A DNA stretch of 64,000 nt from Demequina gelatinilytica (GTDB lineage: Bacteria; Actinomycetota; Actinomycetes; Actinomycetales; Demequinaceae), in assembly GCF_000971115.1 (NCBI RefSeq), contig NZ_BBLV01000003.1, positions 124,001 to 188,000 on the forward strand, read 5' to 3'. The position numbers were made by a program, and so were the translations under genes. Every line of letters starts with the position of its first letter. Within the stretch, counting starts at the first letter, position 1. Shown here piece after piece: positions 16,285 through 25,521 of the stretch. The notes below the pieces were generated by a model that ran no database searches, was not told where the DNA came from, and saw only the letters and a list, made by a program, of their open reading frames with translations.

Positions 16285-18330
16285 GTGACCGTCCCCACCA
16301 CCACCGCCTCCGAGGAGCTCATCGCGCGCTCCAACCGCCTCGGCTCCGATCCCAAGAACACCAACTACGCCGGCGGCAACACGTCGTCCAAGGGCACCGA
16401 CCTCGACCCCGCCACCGGCGAGCAGGTCGAGCTCGTGTGGGTCAAGGGCTCCGGCGGCGACCTCGGCACGCTGGGCACCAACGGCCTCGCCGTGCTCCGC
16501 CTCGACCGCCTCAAGGGCCTGGTCGACACCTACCCGGGCGTCGAGCGCGAGGACGAGATGGTTGCCGCGTTCGACTACTGCCTCCACGGCCGCGGCGGCG
16601 CCGCGCCGTCGATCGACACCGCGATGCACGGCCTCGTCGACGCCGCGCACGTGGACCACCTCCACCCCGACGCCGGCATCGCGATCGCGACCGCGGTCGA
16701 CGGCGAGGAGCTGACGGCCGCGATCTTCGGCGACTCCGTGGTGTGGGTCCCATGGCGCCGCCCCGGCTTCCAGCTGGGCCTCGACATCGCCGCCATCAAG
16801 GAGGCCAACCCGCAGGCGATCGGCTGCATCCTGGGCGGCCACGGCATCACCGCGTGGGGCGACACCTCGGACGAGTGCGAGGCGCGCTCGCTGCAGATCA
16901 TCGACACCGCCGCGCGCTACATCGCGGAGCACGGCAAGCCGCAGCCGTTCGGCCCGGCGCTCGAGGGCTACGGCGCGCTCGAGACGGAGGCCCGCAAGGC
17001 CAAGGCCGTCGCGCTCGCCCCGGTGATCCGCGGCCTCGCGTCGTACGACCGCCCGATGGTGGGCCACTTCACCGACGACGCGGTGGTGCTCGACTTCCTC
17101 GCCTCGGCGGAGCACCCGCGCCTGGCAGCGCTCGGCACGTCCTGCCCCGACCACTTCCTGCGCACCAAGGTCAAGCCGATGGTCCTCGACCTGCCCGCGG
17201 ACGCCCCGGTCGAGGACGCGATCGCGCGCCTGCACGAGCTCCACGAGGACTACCGCAAGGACTACCAGGCGTACTACGACGCGCACGCGACCGCGGACTC
17301 CCCCGCGATCCGCGGCGCGGACCCGGCCATCGTCCTGGTGCCCGGCGTCGGCATGTTCTCCTTCGGCCCGAACAAGCAGACCGCACGCGTCGCCGGCGAG
17401 TTCTACATCAACGCGATCAACGTGATGCGCGGCGCCGAGTCGCTCAGCACGTACACGCCCATCTCCGACGCCGAGAAGTTCAACATCGAGTACTGGGCGC
17501 TCGAGGAGGCCAAGCTCCAGCGGATGCCCAAGCCGAAGTCTCACGCCACCCGCGTCGCGCTCGTCACCGGCGCCGCCTCGGGCATCGGCAAGGCCATCGC
17601 CACCCGCCTCGCGGCGGAGGGCGCCTGCGTGGTCATCGCGGACCTCGACCTCGAGAAGGCGCAGGCCGCGGCCGCCGAGCTCGGCTCGACGGACGTCGCC
17701 ATCGGCGTGGCCGCGAACGTCGCGGACCCCGAGGCCATCGCCGCCGCCATGGGCGAGGCCGTCCTCGCGTTCGGTGGTGTCGACCTCATCGTCAACAACG
17801 CCGGCCTGTCGCTGTCCAAGCCCCTGCTCGAGACCACCGAGAAGGACTGGGACCTGCAGCACGACGTCATGGCCAAGGGCTCGTTCCTGGTCTCCCAGGC
17901 GGCGGCGCGCGTCATGATCGCGCAGCGCATGGGCGGTGACATCGTCTACATCGCGTCGAAGAACTCCGTGTTCGCCGGCCCGAACAACATCGCCTACTCC
18001 GCCACCAAGGCGGACCAGGCACACCAGGTGCGCCTGCTCGCGGTCGAGCTGGGCGAGCACGGCATCAAGGTCAACGGGATCAACCCCGATGGCGTGGTGC
18101 GCGGCTCCGGCATCTTCGCCGGCGGCTGGGGCGCGAACCGCGCCAAGACCTACGGAATCGAGGAGGAAGAGTTGGGCAAGTTCTACGCTCAGCGCACGAT
18201 CCTGAAGCGCGAGGTGCTCCCCGAGCACGTCGCCAACGCCGCGGCCATCATCACCGGCCCCGACATGTCGCACACCACCGGCCTCCACATCCCCGTGGAC
18301 GCAGGCGTGGCGGCAGCCTTCCTCCGATGA
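16285..18330 (+). CDS. Bifunctional rhamnulose-1-phosphate aldolase / L-lactaldehyde dehydrogenase
   Basis: A 681-residue fusion. Residues 1 to about 420 form a class II aldolase domain with the zinc-binding HVDHLHPDAG segment, cleaving rhamnulose-1-phosphate to DHAP and L-lactaldehyde. From about residue 427 a short-chain dehydrogenase domain follows (ALVTGAASGIGKAIA, LIVNNAGLSLSK, YSATKADQAH with the YxxxK pair), which oxidises lactaldehyde to L-lactate. This two-domain enzyme is known from Rhizobium, Bacillus and actinomycetes under several names (RhaDE, RhaEW, RhaD). The GTG at 16285 has GAAAGG ahead. Its stop overlaps the rhaB start (ATGA), showing translational coupling. Confidence 0.93.
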   Translation: MTVPTTTASEELIARSNRLGSDPKNTNYAGGNTSSKGTDLDPATGEQVELVWVKGSGGDLGTLGTNGLAVLRLDRLKGLVDTYPGVEREDEMVAAFDYCLHGRGGAAPSIDTAMHGLVDAAHVDHLHPDAGIAIATAVDGEELTAAIFGDSVVWVPWRRPGFQLGLDIAAIKEANPQAIGCILGGHGITAWGDTSDECEARSLQIIDTAARYIAEHGKPQPFGPALEGYGALETEARKAKAVALAPVIRGLASYDRPMVGHFTDDAVVLDFLASAEHPRLAALGTSCPDHFLRTKVKPMVLDLPADAPVEDAIARLHELHEDYRKDYQAYYDAHATADSPAIRGADPAIVLVPGVGMFSFGPNKQTARVAGEFYINAINVMRGAESLSTYTPISDAEKFNIEYWALEEAKLQRMPKPKSHATRVALVTGAASGIGKAIATRLAAEGACVVIADLDLEKAQAAAAELGSTDVAIGVAANVADPEAIAAAMGEAVLAFGGVDLIVNNAGLSLSKPLLETTEKDWDLQHDVMAKGSFLVSQAAARVMIAQRMGGDIVYIASKNSVFAGPNNIAYSATKADQAHQVRLLAVELGEHGIKVNGINPDGVVRGSGIFAGGWGANRAKTYGIEEEELGKFYAQRTILKREVLPEHVANAAAIITGPDMSHTTGLHIPVDAGVAAAFLR

Positions 18331-19748
18331 CCGCGGCGGTCGCCGCGGTCGACCTCGGCGCGACCTCGGGTCGCGTCATGGTCGGGCAGGTCGGTCCCGA
18401 CACGCTCGAGCTGCGCCAGATGGGACGGTTCCCGAACGGCCCTGTCCGCACCCCGGACGGCCTTCACTGGAACCTCCAGCAGCTCTACGCCCACGTCCTC
18501 GACGGGCTGGGCGCGGCAGCGCGCTGGGATGAGCGGATCCAGTCGATCGGCATCGACTCGTGGGCCGTCGACTACGCCCTCCTCCGCGGCGGCCGCGTCC
18601 TCGGCGAGCCGTTCCACTACCGGGACGAGCGCACCGCGCACGGCGTCGAGCTGGTCCACTCGGACGAGCCCTTCTCCCTGCTCTACGCGCGCAACGGGCT
18701 CCAGTTCCTGCCCTTCAACACCCTGTACCAGCTCGCGGTCGAGCGCGAGGCCGGCATGCTCGGCGTCGCCGACCGCCTCCTGCTGGTGCCGGACCTCATG
18801 GCCTACTACCTCACCGGCGCCACGGTGGCCGAGGCGACGAACGCCTCCACCACCGGCCTGGTCGATGTCGCCACCAGGTGCTGGGACGGCGAGCTCATGG
18901 ACCGTCTGCGCCTGCCGCGCGGGCTCTTCCCGCGCATCGTGCAGCCGGGCGAGCGCATCGGCACCGTCCTGCCGTCGGTCGCGGAGACCACCGGGCTGCT
19001 CGGCGACACCCCCGTGGTGGCTGTCGGCTCGCACGACACCGCCTCCGCCGTGGTGGCGACCCCCATGACCGAGCCCGGCGGCGCGTACATCTCGTGCGGC
19101 ACCTGGGGCCTGGTGGGCGTCGAGACGGAGGCCCCGGTGCTGAGCCAGGCCGCGCGCGAGGCGAACTTCACCAACGAGGGAGGCGTCGACGGACGCACCC
19201 GCTTCCTGCACAACGTCATGGGCCTGTGGATCCTCTCCGAGACCATCCGCATGTGGGAGCGCGACGGCGTCAAGGTGGACCTGCAGCGCCTGCTCGCGGA
19301 GGCCGCCGCGGTGGACGGCACCGTGGACATCTTCGACGCGAACGACGCGGTCTTCAGCCCCCCGGGCGACATGCCGGGCCGCATCTCCGCGTGGCTGGTC
19401 GCGCGCGGCTTCCGTGTCCCGCAGTCGCGGGGCGAGATGGCCCGCTGCATCATCGAGAGCCTCGCTCAGGCTTTCGCGGATGCCGTGCACGAGGCGGGCT
19501 CGCTCGCGAGCCAGGACATCCGCCGGATCCACATCACCGGCGGCGGCTCGCTCAACGAGCTGCTGTGCCAGCGGACCGCCGACCGTGCGGGCCTCCCCGT
19601 GGTGGCCGGCCCCGTCGAGGCCACCGCGCTGGGCAACGTCCTGATCCAGGGCCGCGCCCTCGGCGCGGTCACCGGCTCCCTCGAGTCGCTGCGCGACCTG
19701 GTCGCGCGCACCTTCACGCCCCGCGTCCACGAGCCCCGGGCTCGCTGA
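18327..19748 (+). CDS. rhaB: Rhamnulokinase (FGGY kinase)
   Basis: A 473-residue FGGY-family carbohydrate kinase that phosphorylates L-rhamnulose at C1 with ATP. It begins [15 protein letters not shown] (phosphate 1 motif), has [12 protein letters not shown], the [10 protein letters not shown] phosphate 2 region near residue 232 and [13 protein letters not shown] as the adenosine motif. The length agrees with the family. Its start codon overlaps the stop of the aldolase/dehydrogenase gene by four bases, so it is made from the same transcript. lldD follows after 28 bases. Confidence 0.93.
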   Translation: MTAAVAAVDLGATSGRVMVGQVGPDTLELRQMGRFPNGPVRTPDGLHWNLQQLYAHVLDGLGAAARWDERIQSIGIDSWAVDYALLRGGRVLGEPFHYRDERTAHGVELVHSDEPFSLLYARNGLQFLPFNTLYQLAVEREAGMLGVADRLLLVPDLMAYYLTGATVAEATNASTTGLVDVATRCWDGELMDRLRLPRGLFPRIVQPGERIGTVLPSVAETTGLLGDTPVVAVGSHDTASAVVATPMTEPGGAYISCGTWGLVGVETEAPVLSQAAREANFTNEGGVDGRTRFLHNVMGLWILSETIRMWERDGVKVDLQRLLAEAAAVDGTVDIFDANDAVFSPPGDMPGRISAWLVARGFRVPQSRGEMARCIIESLAQAFADAVHEAGSLASQDIRRIHITGGGSLNELLCQRTADRAGLPVVAGPVEATALGNVLIQGRALGAVTGSLESLRDLVARTFTPRVHEPRAR

Positions 19749-19776
19749 CACCATCCCAGGAAGGCACACTGACCAG

Positions 19777-21144
19777 ATGAAGATGGAGCGCCGGATCCCC
19801 CGGCCGGCGGACCTCGCGCCGCTCATGCGCTTCAAGCCTCTCGAGCTCGACGCCCGCAAGCGCCGTCTCGCGAAGGCGCACACCATCGCGGACCTGCGTG
19901 CCATCGCGAAGCGCCGCACCCCCAAGGGCGCGTTCGACTACACCGACGGCGCCGCAGAGGAGGAGCTGTCGCTGGCCCGCGCGCGCCGGGCCTTCCGCGA
20001 GATCGAGTTCCACCCCGCGATCCTGCGCGACGTGTCGACCGTCGACACGTCCGTCGAGATCTTCGGCGGCCGCTCGGCGATGCCCTTCGGCATCGCGCCC
20101 ACGGGCTTCACGCGGATGATGCAGGCCGAGGGCGAGCGCGCGGGATCCTCCGCTGCGGGCGCCGCCGGCATCCCGTTCTCGCTGTCGACCCTGGGCACCA
20201 CCTCCCCGGAGGGCGTGCGCGAGGCCAACCCCGATGGTCGCAACTGGTTCCAGCTGTACATGCAGAAGGACCGCGACAAGTCGATGCAGCTGATGCAGCG
20301 CGCGGCCGATGCGGGCTTCGACACGCTGCTGGTGACCGTCGACGTGCCCGCCGCGGGCGCGCGCCTTCGCGACAGCTACAACGGCTTCACCATCCCGCCG
20401 CAGCTCACCCCCACGACGGTGCTCAACGCGATCCCGCGGCCCGAGTGGTGGTGGAACTTCCTCACCACCGAGCCGCTCACGTTCGCCTCGCTCAGCGAGT
20501 GGAACGGCACCATCGGCGAGCTGCTCGACAGCCTGTTCGACCCGACGGTCGACTTCGACGACCTCGAGTGGATCCGCGACCAGTGGCCCGGCAAGGTCGC
20601 GGTCAAGGGCATCCAGACGCTCGACGACGCGAAGGCCGTGGTCGACCGCGGTGTCGACGGCATCGTGCTGTCGAACCATGGCGGCCGCCAGCTCGACCGT
20701 GCCCCGATCCCCTTCCGGCTGCTGCCCTCGGTGGCGGCGGAGCTCAAGGGCAAGACCGAGATCGTGGTCGACACGGGCATCATGGCGGGCGCCGACATCG
20801 TCGCCGCGCTCGCGTGCGGCGCCGACTTCACGCTGGTGGGCCGCGCGTACCTGTACGGCCTCATGGCCGGCGGTCGCGAGGGCGTCGACCGCACCATCGA
20901 GATCCTCTCGAAGGAGATCGTGCGGACCATGAAGCTCCTGGGCGTGTCCTCGGTGGCCGAGCTCAACCCCGACCACGTGACGCAGCTCCAGAGGATGGTG
21001 CCGATCCCCCGGCCCGCGGCCGCTGCTCCCCCGGCGGCGTCGACGCCGACCCCGGCCAAGCGCACGGCGGCGAAGCCGCGCGCCAAGGCCGCGAGCAAGC
21101 CCGCCGAGGGCCTCGTCGCGAGCCCGAACCGCACCAAGAACTGA
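19777..21144 (+). CDS. lldD: FMN-dependent L-lactate dehydrogenase with C-terminal tail
   Basis: A 455-residue alpha-hydroxy-acid dehydrogenase of the LldD type that oxidises L-lactate to pyruvate with FMN. Conserved features are [11 protein letters not shown] near residue 50, [21 protein letters not shown], the catalytic [15 protein letters not shown] with its His, and [11 protein letters not shown]. About 45 residues rich in Ala, Pro and Lys follow the normal end of the fold ([11 protein letters not shown] onwards); such a tail is not part of the core family. Its place in the rhamnose operon fits with removal of the L-lactate produced by the fused dehydrogenase. A 16-bp-stem terminator follows. 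Confidence 0.9.
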   Translation: MKMERRIPRPADLAPLMRFKPLELDARKRRLAKAHTIADLRAIAKRRTPKGAFDYTDGAAEEELSLARARRAFREIEFHPAILRDVSTVDTSVEIFGGRSAMPFGIAPTGFTRMMQAEGERAGSSAAGAAGIPFSLSTLGTTSPEGVREANPDGRNWFQLYMQKDRDKSMQLMQRAADAGFDTLLVTVDVPAAGARLRDSYNGFTIPPQLTPTTVLNAIPRPEWWWNFLTTEPLTFASLSEWNGTIGELLDSLFDPTVDFDDLEWIRDQWPGKVAVKGIQTLDDAKAVVDRGVDGIVLSNHGGRQLDRAPIPFRLLPSVAAELKGKTEIVVDTGIMAGADIVAALACGADFTLVGRAYLYGLMAGGREGVDRTIEILSKEIVRTMKLLGVSSVAELNPDHVTQLQRMVPIPRPAAAAPPAASTPTPAKRTAAKPRAKAASKPAEGLVASPNRTKN

Positions 21145-21149
21145 CGTGC

Positions 21150-21191
21150 GTTGATTGCGGGCCCCGTCCCACGGAGGGGCCCGCAATCAAC
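21150..21191 (+). terminator. Rho-independent terminator of the rhamnose operon
   Basis: A perfect 16-bp stem (GTTGATTGCGGGCCCC at 21150-21165, complement at 21176-21191) with a 10-base loop begins five bases after the lldD stop. Confidence 0.85.
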
Positions 21192-21367
21192 GGCCCCACC
21201 CGGCGGCGCGACGATGCGCAACGCCGTCGCCCTGTTGCGACGCATGCCTCAAGCCGGATGTCCTTGCGGCGTCTCGCATCAAGCAGGCTGCCGATGGAGT
21301 CGGGACGACGTCGCGTCGGCCCACGAGGCCGCTCCGCACGTGGTGGCCCTGGGCACCTGCGACTTGG

Positions 21368-22618
21368 TCATGACGACCGCGCAGTGCGCCGATGCACCAG
21401 TGCGCGGTACACCACCGTTCCGCCGAGGGATGCTGCGAGCACCGTGATCGCGGTCGGTGCGGCCGTGTGAGGTCCGAGGATGCCGGCGAGGGGTGCGGCG
21501 GCCGCGCCTGCGGCGAAGCGTGTCATGCCGAGGATGGACGATGCGGTGCCCGCGAAGTGCGGGTAGTCGACGAGGGCAAGAGTGGTGGATGGCGGCGACA
21601 CCACGGCTGCGCCCGCTGCAATGAGGACGAACGCCGTGATCGTCAGCGCCAGGGATGGCATCCACAACGCGGTGACGAGGAGCGTCGCGCCTCCGGCGAT
21701 CATGATCGCGAGACCCACCGCGAACACGGTGCGCTCCCCCGCGCGTTCGGCGAGGCGACCCGCGGAGAACCCAGCCGCGGCGAAGGCGGCGGCATTGAGC
21801 CCGAACACCAGCGCGAAGGTGGACGGTGCGAGTCCGTAGATGCCTTGGAGGATGAAGGGCGCGCCGGCGAGGTACGCGAAGTAGGCGGCGGAGGTGAGGG
21901 AGCTCGACACGGTCGCGCCGACGTAGAGGCGGTCGCGGACAAGCACACCCAACTGCTCACGGACTCGGTGCAGGCCGCCACTGGTGCGACGGTCGGGCGG
22001 CAGGGTATCGGGGAAGGACGCCGCGATGGCGGCGGTGACGAGGACGCCGATGGCGGTGAGGATGACGAAGAACCCCCGCCACGACAGGTGCTCGGCGAGG
22101 AAGCCTCCGAGCACGGGTGCAACGATCGCCGCGAGTCCGGAGATGACGATGATGCGTGCGTAGTAGCGCGTGAGGCGGGTGCCTTCGTAGATGTCGCGCC
22201 CGACGGTCTGGGCGATGACGAGCCCGGTACCGCCGGCCAGTCCCTGGACGAACCTGGCCGCGACGAGGACGGCGATGGTCAGGCTCATGGCGCACAGAGC
22301 CGAGGCGATCGTGTAGACGACCAGCCCGACCAGCAGCGGGGTGCGTCGGCCGAAGCGGTCGGACATCGGGCCGGCGATCACCTGCCCGGCAGCGAGGCCG
22401 ATCAGGCAGGCGGTCATAGTCAGCTGCGCGGACGAGGCGGTGCCGTCGAGGTCGATCGCCAGAGACGGCAGGACCGGCAGGTAGAGGTCCATCGACAGTG
22501 GGCCGAACACCGTCAGCGTGCCCAGGATCACGGCGATCCACGCCCCGGACTCGCGTCGGCGCGTCGCCTTCTGCTGCGCGCCTGTCGCACGCGTCGTGGC
22601 ATTCACCATGCCCACCAT
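21368..22618 (-). CDS. MFS drug transporter, Bcr/CflA family
   Basis: A 416-residue, twelve-helix major facilitator of the Bcr/CflA subfamily, which exports drugs such as bicyclomycin or chloramphenicol by proton antiport. Seen are FGPLSMDLYLPVLPSLA, the cytoplasmic loop GPMSDRFGRRTPLLVG, AARFVQGLAGGTGLVIAQTV (motif C-like) and SSILGMTRFAAGA. Two possible starts (ATG at 22618 or 22609) have no strong ribosome binding site, so the first residues are uncertain. It is divergent from the XRE regulator at 22832, which may control it. Confidence 0.88.
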   Translation of the reverse strand: MVGMVNATTRATGAQQKATRRRESGAWIAVILGTLTVFGPLSMDLYLPVLPSLAIDLDGTASSAQLTMTACLIGLAAGQVIAGPMSDRFGRRTPLLVGLVVYTIASALCAMSLTIAVLVAARFVQGLAGGTGLVIAQTVGRDIYEGTRLTRYYARIIVISGLAAIVAPVLGGFLAEHLSWRGFFVILTAIGVLVTAAIAASFPDTLPPDRRTSGGLHRVREQLGVLVRDRLYVGATVSSSLTSAAYFAYLAGAPFILQGIYGLAPSTFALVFGLNAAAFAAAGFSAGRLAERAGERTVFAVGLAIMIAGGATLLVTALWMPSLALTITAFVLIAAGAAVVSPPSTTLALVDYPHFAGTASSILGMTRFAAGAAAAPLAGILGPHTAAPTAITVLAASLGGTVVYRALVHRRTARSS

Positions 22619-22831
22619 GCGGGCTCGGATCCCGCGCTTTCGAGGGTCTCCCGTGCGGGCTCGAGGCGCGCCGTCGCGCCGAAGGGCCACGCACCCATCA
22701 GGACCAGCGCGGCGGCGGACAGATCGTTCATGACCCCAGGGAAGCCCGGGCTCGGTGATGGCGGGAGTCCCGCTCCTGACGTGCCCTCGCAGGGCATCCC
22801 ACGCGCGCATCGCGGTCCCTATCCTGACGGG

Positions 22832-23701
22832 ATGGACAACCACGGCGAGGTGCGCGAGTTCCTCATGTCGCGCCGCGCACGCATCGAGCCCGAGGATGTC
22901 GGGCTGCCGCGCGGCGGCGCCCGCCGCGTGCCCGGGCTGCGCCGCGGCGAGGTCGCGGCGCTCGCCGGTGTCAGCGTCGAGTACTACTCCCGCCTCGAGC
23001 GCGGCGCGATCGCCGGCGCATCCGAGGCCGTCCTCGACGGTCTCGCAAGGGCGCTCCAGCTCGAGCCCGCCGAACGAGAGCACCTCTACCGTCTCGCGCA
23101 CCATGGCGGGCAGACATCCGGCCGCACCCGCGCCCGACGAACAGGCGAGCGACCCTGGACCCCGGAGCCGAGCATGCGCTGGCTGCTGGACTCCATGACC
23201 GACGCCGCCGCGCTGATCGGCAACGGACGCACCGACCTGCTCGCCTGGAACGCCCTCGGCGGGGCGCTCATGTCGGACATGATCGCCGCCGCCACCACCC
23301 AGCCGCCGAACTTCGCGCGCTACCTCTTCCTCGAACCCAGCGCACGCCGCTTCTACGCCGACTGGGACGCCGTTGCCGCGGTCAACGTCGCGCAGCTGCG
23401 CACCGAGGCCGGGCGGGATCCCCACAGCAAGCCCTTGCATGATCTGGTGGGCGAGCTGTCGACCCGAAACGACCACTTCCGGGAGCTCTGGGGACGCCAC
23501 GACGTCTGGCAGCACGATGCAGGCGTCAAGCGCTTCCGCCACCACGATGTCGGCGACCTCGAGCTCGCGTTCAACGGCCTCGACCTCGTCGGACACGACG
23601 CCATCCAGATGACCGTGTTCACCGCCGCACCCGGATCCGCATCCCACGAGGCGCTGACCCTGCTCGGCGCCCTCGCCTCCACCCACGACCACGCTCGCTG
23701 A
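22832..23701 (+). CDS. XRE-family regulator with MmyB-like domain
   Basis: A 289-residue paralogue in architecture of the regulator at 1935. The HTH is VPGLRRGEVAALAGVSVEYY with ARLERG-type continuation (SRLERGAIAGASEAVL), and the MmyB-like C-terminal domain contains DLLAWNALGGALMSD and FRELWGRHDVWQHD. The ATG at 22832 begins the conserved N-terminus. It is 32 bases ahead of the alcohol dehydrogenase and divergent from the MFS exporter, so it is likely to govern one or both. Confidence 0.9.
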   Translation: MDNHGEVREFLMSRRARIEPEDVGLPRGGARRVPGLRRGEVAALAGVSVEYYSRLERGAIAGASEAVLDGLARALQLEPAEREHLYRLAHHGGQTSGRTRARRTGERPWTPEPSMRWLLDSMTDAAALIGNGRTDLLAWNALGGALMSDMIAAATTQPPNFARYLFLEPSARRFYADWDAVAAVNVAQLRTEAGRDPHSKPLHDLVGELSTRNDHFRELWGRHDVWQHDAGVKRFRHHDVGDLELAFNGLDLVGHDAIQMTVFTAAPGSASHEALTLLGALASTHDHAR

Positions 23702-23733
23702 CACGAGCCACCGCCCCACCTGAGGAGAATCCA

Positions 23734-24759
23734 TTGCGCGGCGCATTCATGTACGGCCCCGGCGACGTCCGGGTCGAGGACCGCGACGACCCGATCATCG
23801 AGAAGCCCACCGACGCGATCGTGCGGCTGGCCGCATCGTGCGTCTGCGGCTCAGACCTGTGGGCCTACCGCGGCCTCGAACCGCTGTCCGCTGTGCCCAC
23901 CCCCATGGGCCACGAGTACGCCGGCACCGTCATCGCCGTCGGCGACCAGGTGACGCATGTGAAGGTCGGCGACTTCGTCGTCGGCTCGTTCTTCGCCTCC
24001 GACAACACCTGCGAGATCTGCCTCTCGGGCTACCAGACCCACTGCCCCCACCGCGAGGCGGCCGCACCGGGCGGCGCGCAATCCGAGCTGCTGCGCGTCC
24101 CGCTGGCCGACGGCACCCTCGTCGCCACCCCCACCACGCCCGAACCAGACCTCCTCCCCTCGCTGCTGGCCGCATCGGACGTGCTCGGCACCGGCTGGTT
24201 CGGCGCCGTCGCGGCCCAGGCAGGACCGGGCAGGACCGTGGCCGTCGTCGGCGACGGCGCGGTCGGGCTCCTCGCCGTCCTCGCGGCACGCGAGCTCGGC
24301 GCCACCCGCATCATCGCGATGAGCCGCCACGCCGACCGCCAAGCCCTCGCACGCGAGTTCGGAGCGACCGACATCGTCGCCGAACGTGGCGACGCCGGCG
24401 TCGCCCGCATCAAGGACCTCACCGACGGTCTCGGAGCGCACTCCACCATCGAAGCGGTCGGCACCCAGGAATCCATGGACCAGGCCATCAAAGCCACCCG
24501 CGCAGGTGGACACGTCGGCTACGTCGGCGTCTCACACGACGTCACGCTCGACGGTCTCGGCCTGTTCTTCTCCGGTGTCCACCTCCACGGCGGCCCCGCC
24601 CCCGTACGCCACTACCTCCCCGACCTCATCGGTCGGATCATGCGCCGCGAGATCGAGCCCGGCAAGGTCTTCGACCTCGTCCTCCCCCTCGACGACACCG
24701 CAGAGGCATACAAGGCGATGGACGAGCGCCGCGCCATCAAGGCCATGCTCACCATGTGA
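23734..24759 (+). CDS. Zinc-dependent alcohol dehydrogenase
   Basis: A 341-residue medium-chain dehydrogenase. Catalytic zinc ligands are visible in SCVCGSDLWAYRG and MGHEYAGTV. The structural-zinc loop is NTCEICLSGYQTHC, with three Cys in a wider spacing than the classical four. The cofactor site is VAVVGDGAVGLLAVLAA. The start is a TTG at 23734 with GAGGAGA just upstream; no ATG is as well placed. The family oxidises or reduces small alcohols and aldehydes with NAD(P). It probably forms a unit with the preceding XRE regulator. Confidence 0.9.
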   Translation: MRGAFMYGPGDVRVEDRDDPIIEKPTDAIVRLAASCVCGSDLWAYRGLEPLSAVPTPMGHEYAGTVIAVGDQVTHVKVGDFVVGSFFASDNTCEICLSGYQTHCPHREAAAPGGAQSELLRVPLADGTLVATPTTPEPDLLPSLLAASDVLGTGWFGAVAAQAGPGRTVAVVGDGAVGLLAVLAARELGATRIIAMSRHADRQALAREFGATDIVAERGDAGVARIKDLTDGLGAHSTIEAVGTQESMDQAIKATRAGGHVGYVGVSHDVTLDGLGLFFSGVHLHGGPAPVRHYLPDLIGRIMRREIEPGKVFDLVLPLDDTAEAYKAMDERRAIKAMLTM

Positions 24760-24786
24760 CCGACCGCGCGACATCCCAGGCGCGGG

Positions 24787-25419
24787 CTATTCGATCTGCG
24801 CCTGCAGCGCCGCGAACATGTCGCTTCCGGACGGCGCCGGAGGCAGCGGCCCCGAGGCCGGCGCGCGGAGCGACTGCAGCGCCATCTCGGCGAAGCGGCG
24901 CCATGCCCGCTCGTTCCCGTGCGTGGCGCGGACCACGCCAGCGTTGGCCATGAGGAGCATCACGAGGTCTTGGTGGACGAAGTCCGCGCGCAGCTGCCCG
25001 CTCGCCTGAGCACGCCGGACAAGCGCGGTGAAGGCCTTGAACGCCCGTGAACGCTGCTCCTCGAACTCCGGCCGTGGAGCGAGCGCGAGGATATCCGCGA
25101 AACCCGCGTCCTGAGCCTGCATGGCGAATGACGCGCGGACGTATGCACTGAACCCCGCCCAGGCATCGTCGGCTACCAGCCCTGCCTCCGCCGCATCGGC
25201 GTACGCGGCCATCTTGGACGCGAACACCTCGGCCACGAGGTCGTCCGTGCTCGCGAAGCGGCGGTAGAGCGTCGCGATGCCGACGCCGGCCCGGCGCGCG
25301 ATCTCGGTCATAGGCACGTCAAGGCCGCGCTCTGCGAACGCGGTGGCCGCGGCATCGACGATGCGCGCACGGTTGCGTTCGGCGTCGGCACGCAGCGGCT
25401 CGTCGGTGACTGAGGTCAT
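24787..25419 (-). CDS. TetR-family repressor
   Basis: A 210-residue TetR regulator. The HTH covers MTEIARRAGVGIATLYRRFAS near residues 37-57, preceded by RARIVDAAATAFAERGLDV, and the C-terminal ligand domain is helical. It is divergent from a four-gene redox operon starting at 25522. The 102-base gap contains two operator-like dyads with the same half-site (see 25435-25501). It therefore probably represses both itself and that operon, released by an electrophile or quinone-like ligand. Confidence 0.9.
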   Translation of the reverse strand: MTSVTDEPLRADAERNRARIVDAAATAFAERGLDVPMTEIARRAGVGIATLYRRFASTDDLVAEVFASKMAAYADAAEAGLVADDAWAGFSAYVRASFAMQAQDAGFADILALAPRPEFEEQRSRAFKAFTALVRRAQASGQLRADFVHQDLVMLLMANAGVVRATHGNERAWRRFAEMALQSLRAPASGPLPPAPSGSDMFAALQAQIE

Positions 25420-25434
25420 GGGACCAGCATATCC

Positions 25435-25462
25435 GACAAGTGGAACTTAGCCTCCGTTTGTC
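25435..25462. promoter_or_regulatory. TetR operator, first dyad
   Basis: GACAAGTGGA, eight bases, TCCGTTTGTC: arms match in eight of ten positions. It shares half-site and spacer length with the dyad at 25480. It lies in the divergent promoter region close to the TetR start. Confidence 0.7.
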
Positions 25463-25479
25463 GTGCTAACCTCGTCGCG

Positions 25480-25501
25480 AAACGGAGGTCACCCTCCACT
25501 T
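25480..25501. promoter_or_regulatory. TetR operator, second dyad
   Basis: AAACGGA, eight bases, TCCACTT: the same AARYGGA-N8-TCCRYTT pattern as the first dyad and about 20 bases before the quinone reductase start. The two dyads are also mirror images of each other, giving one large interrupted palindrome. Confidence 0.7.
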
Positions 25502-25521
25502 CTATCAATCAGGAGTTCACC

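Noticed and set aside
16024-18288. 754-codon minus-strand frame across the fused aldolase/dehydrogenase gene
   Set aside because: Composition is Arg/Gly/Val/Asp-rich without motifs, while the plus strand encodes a well-conserved enzyme.
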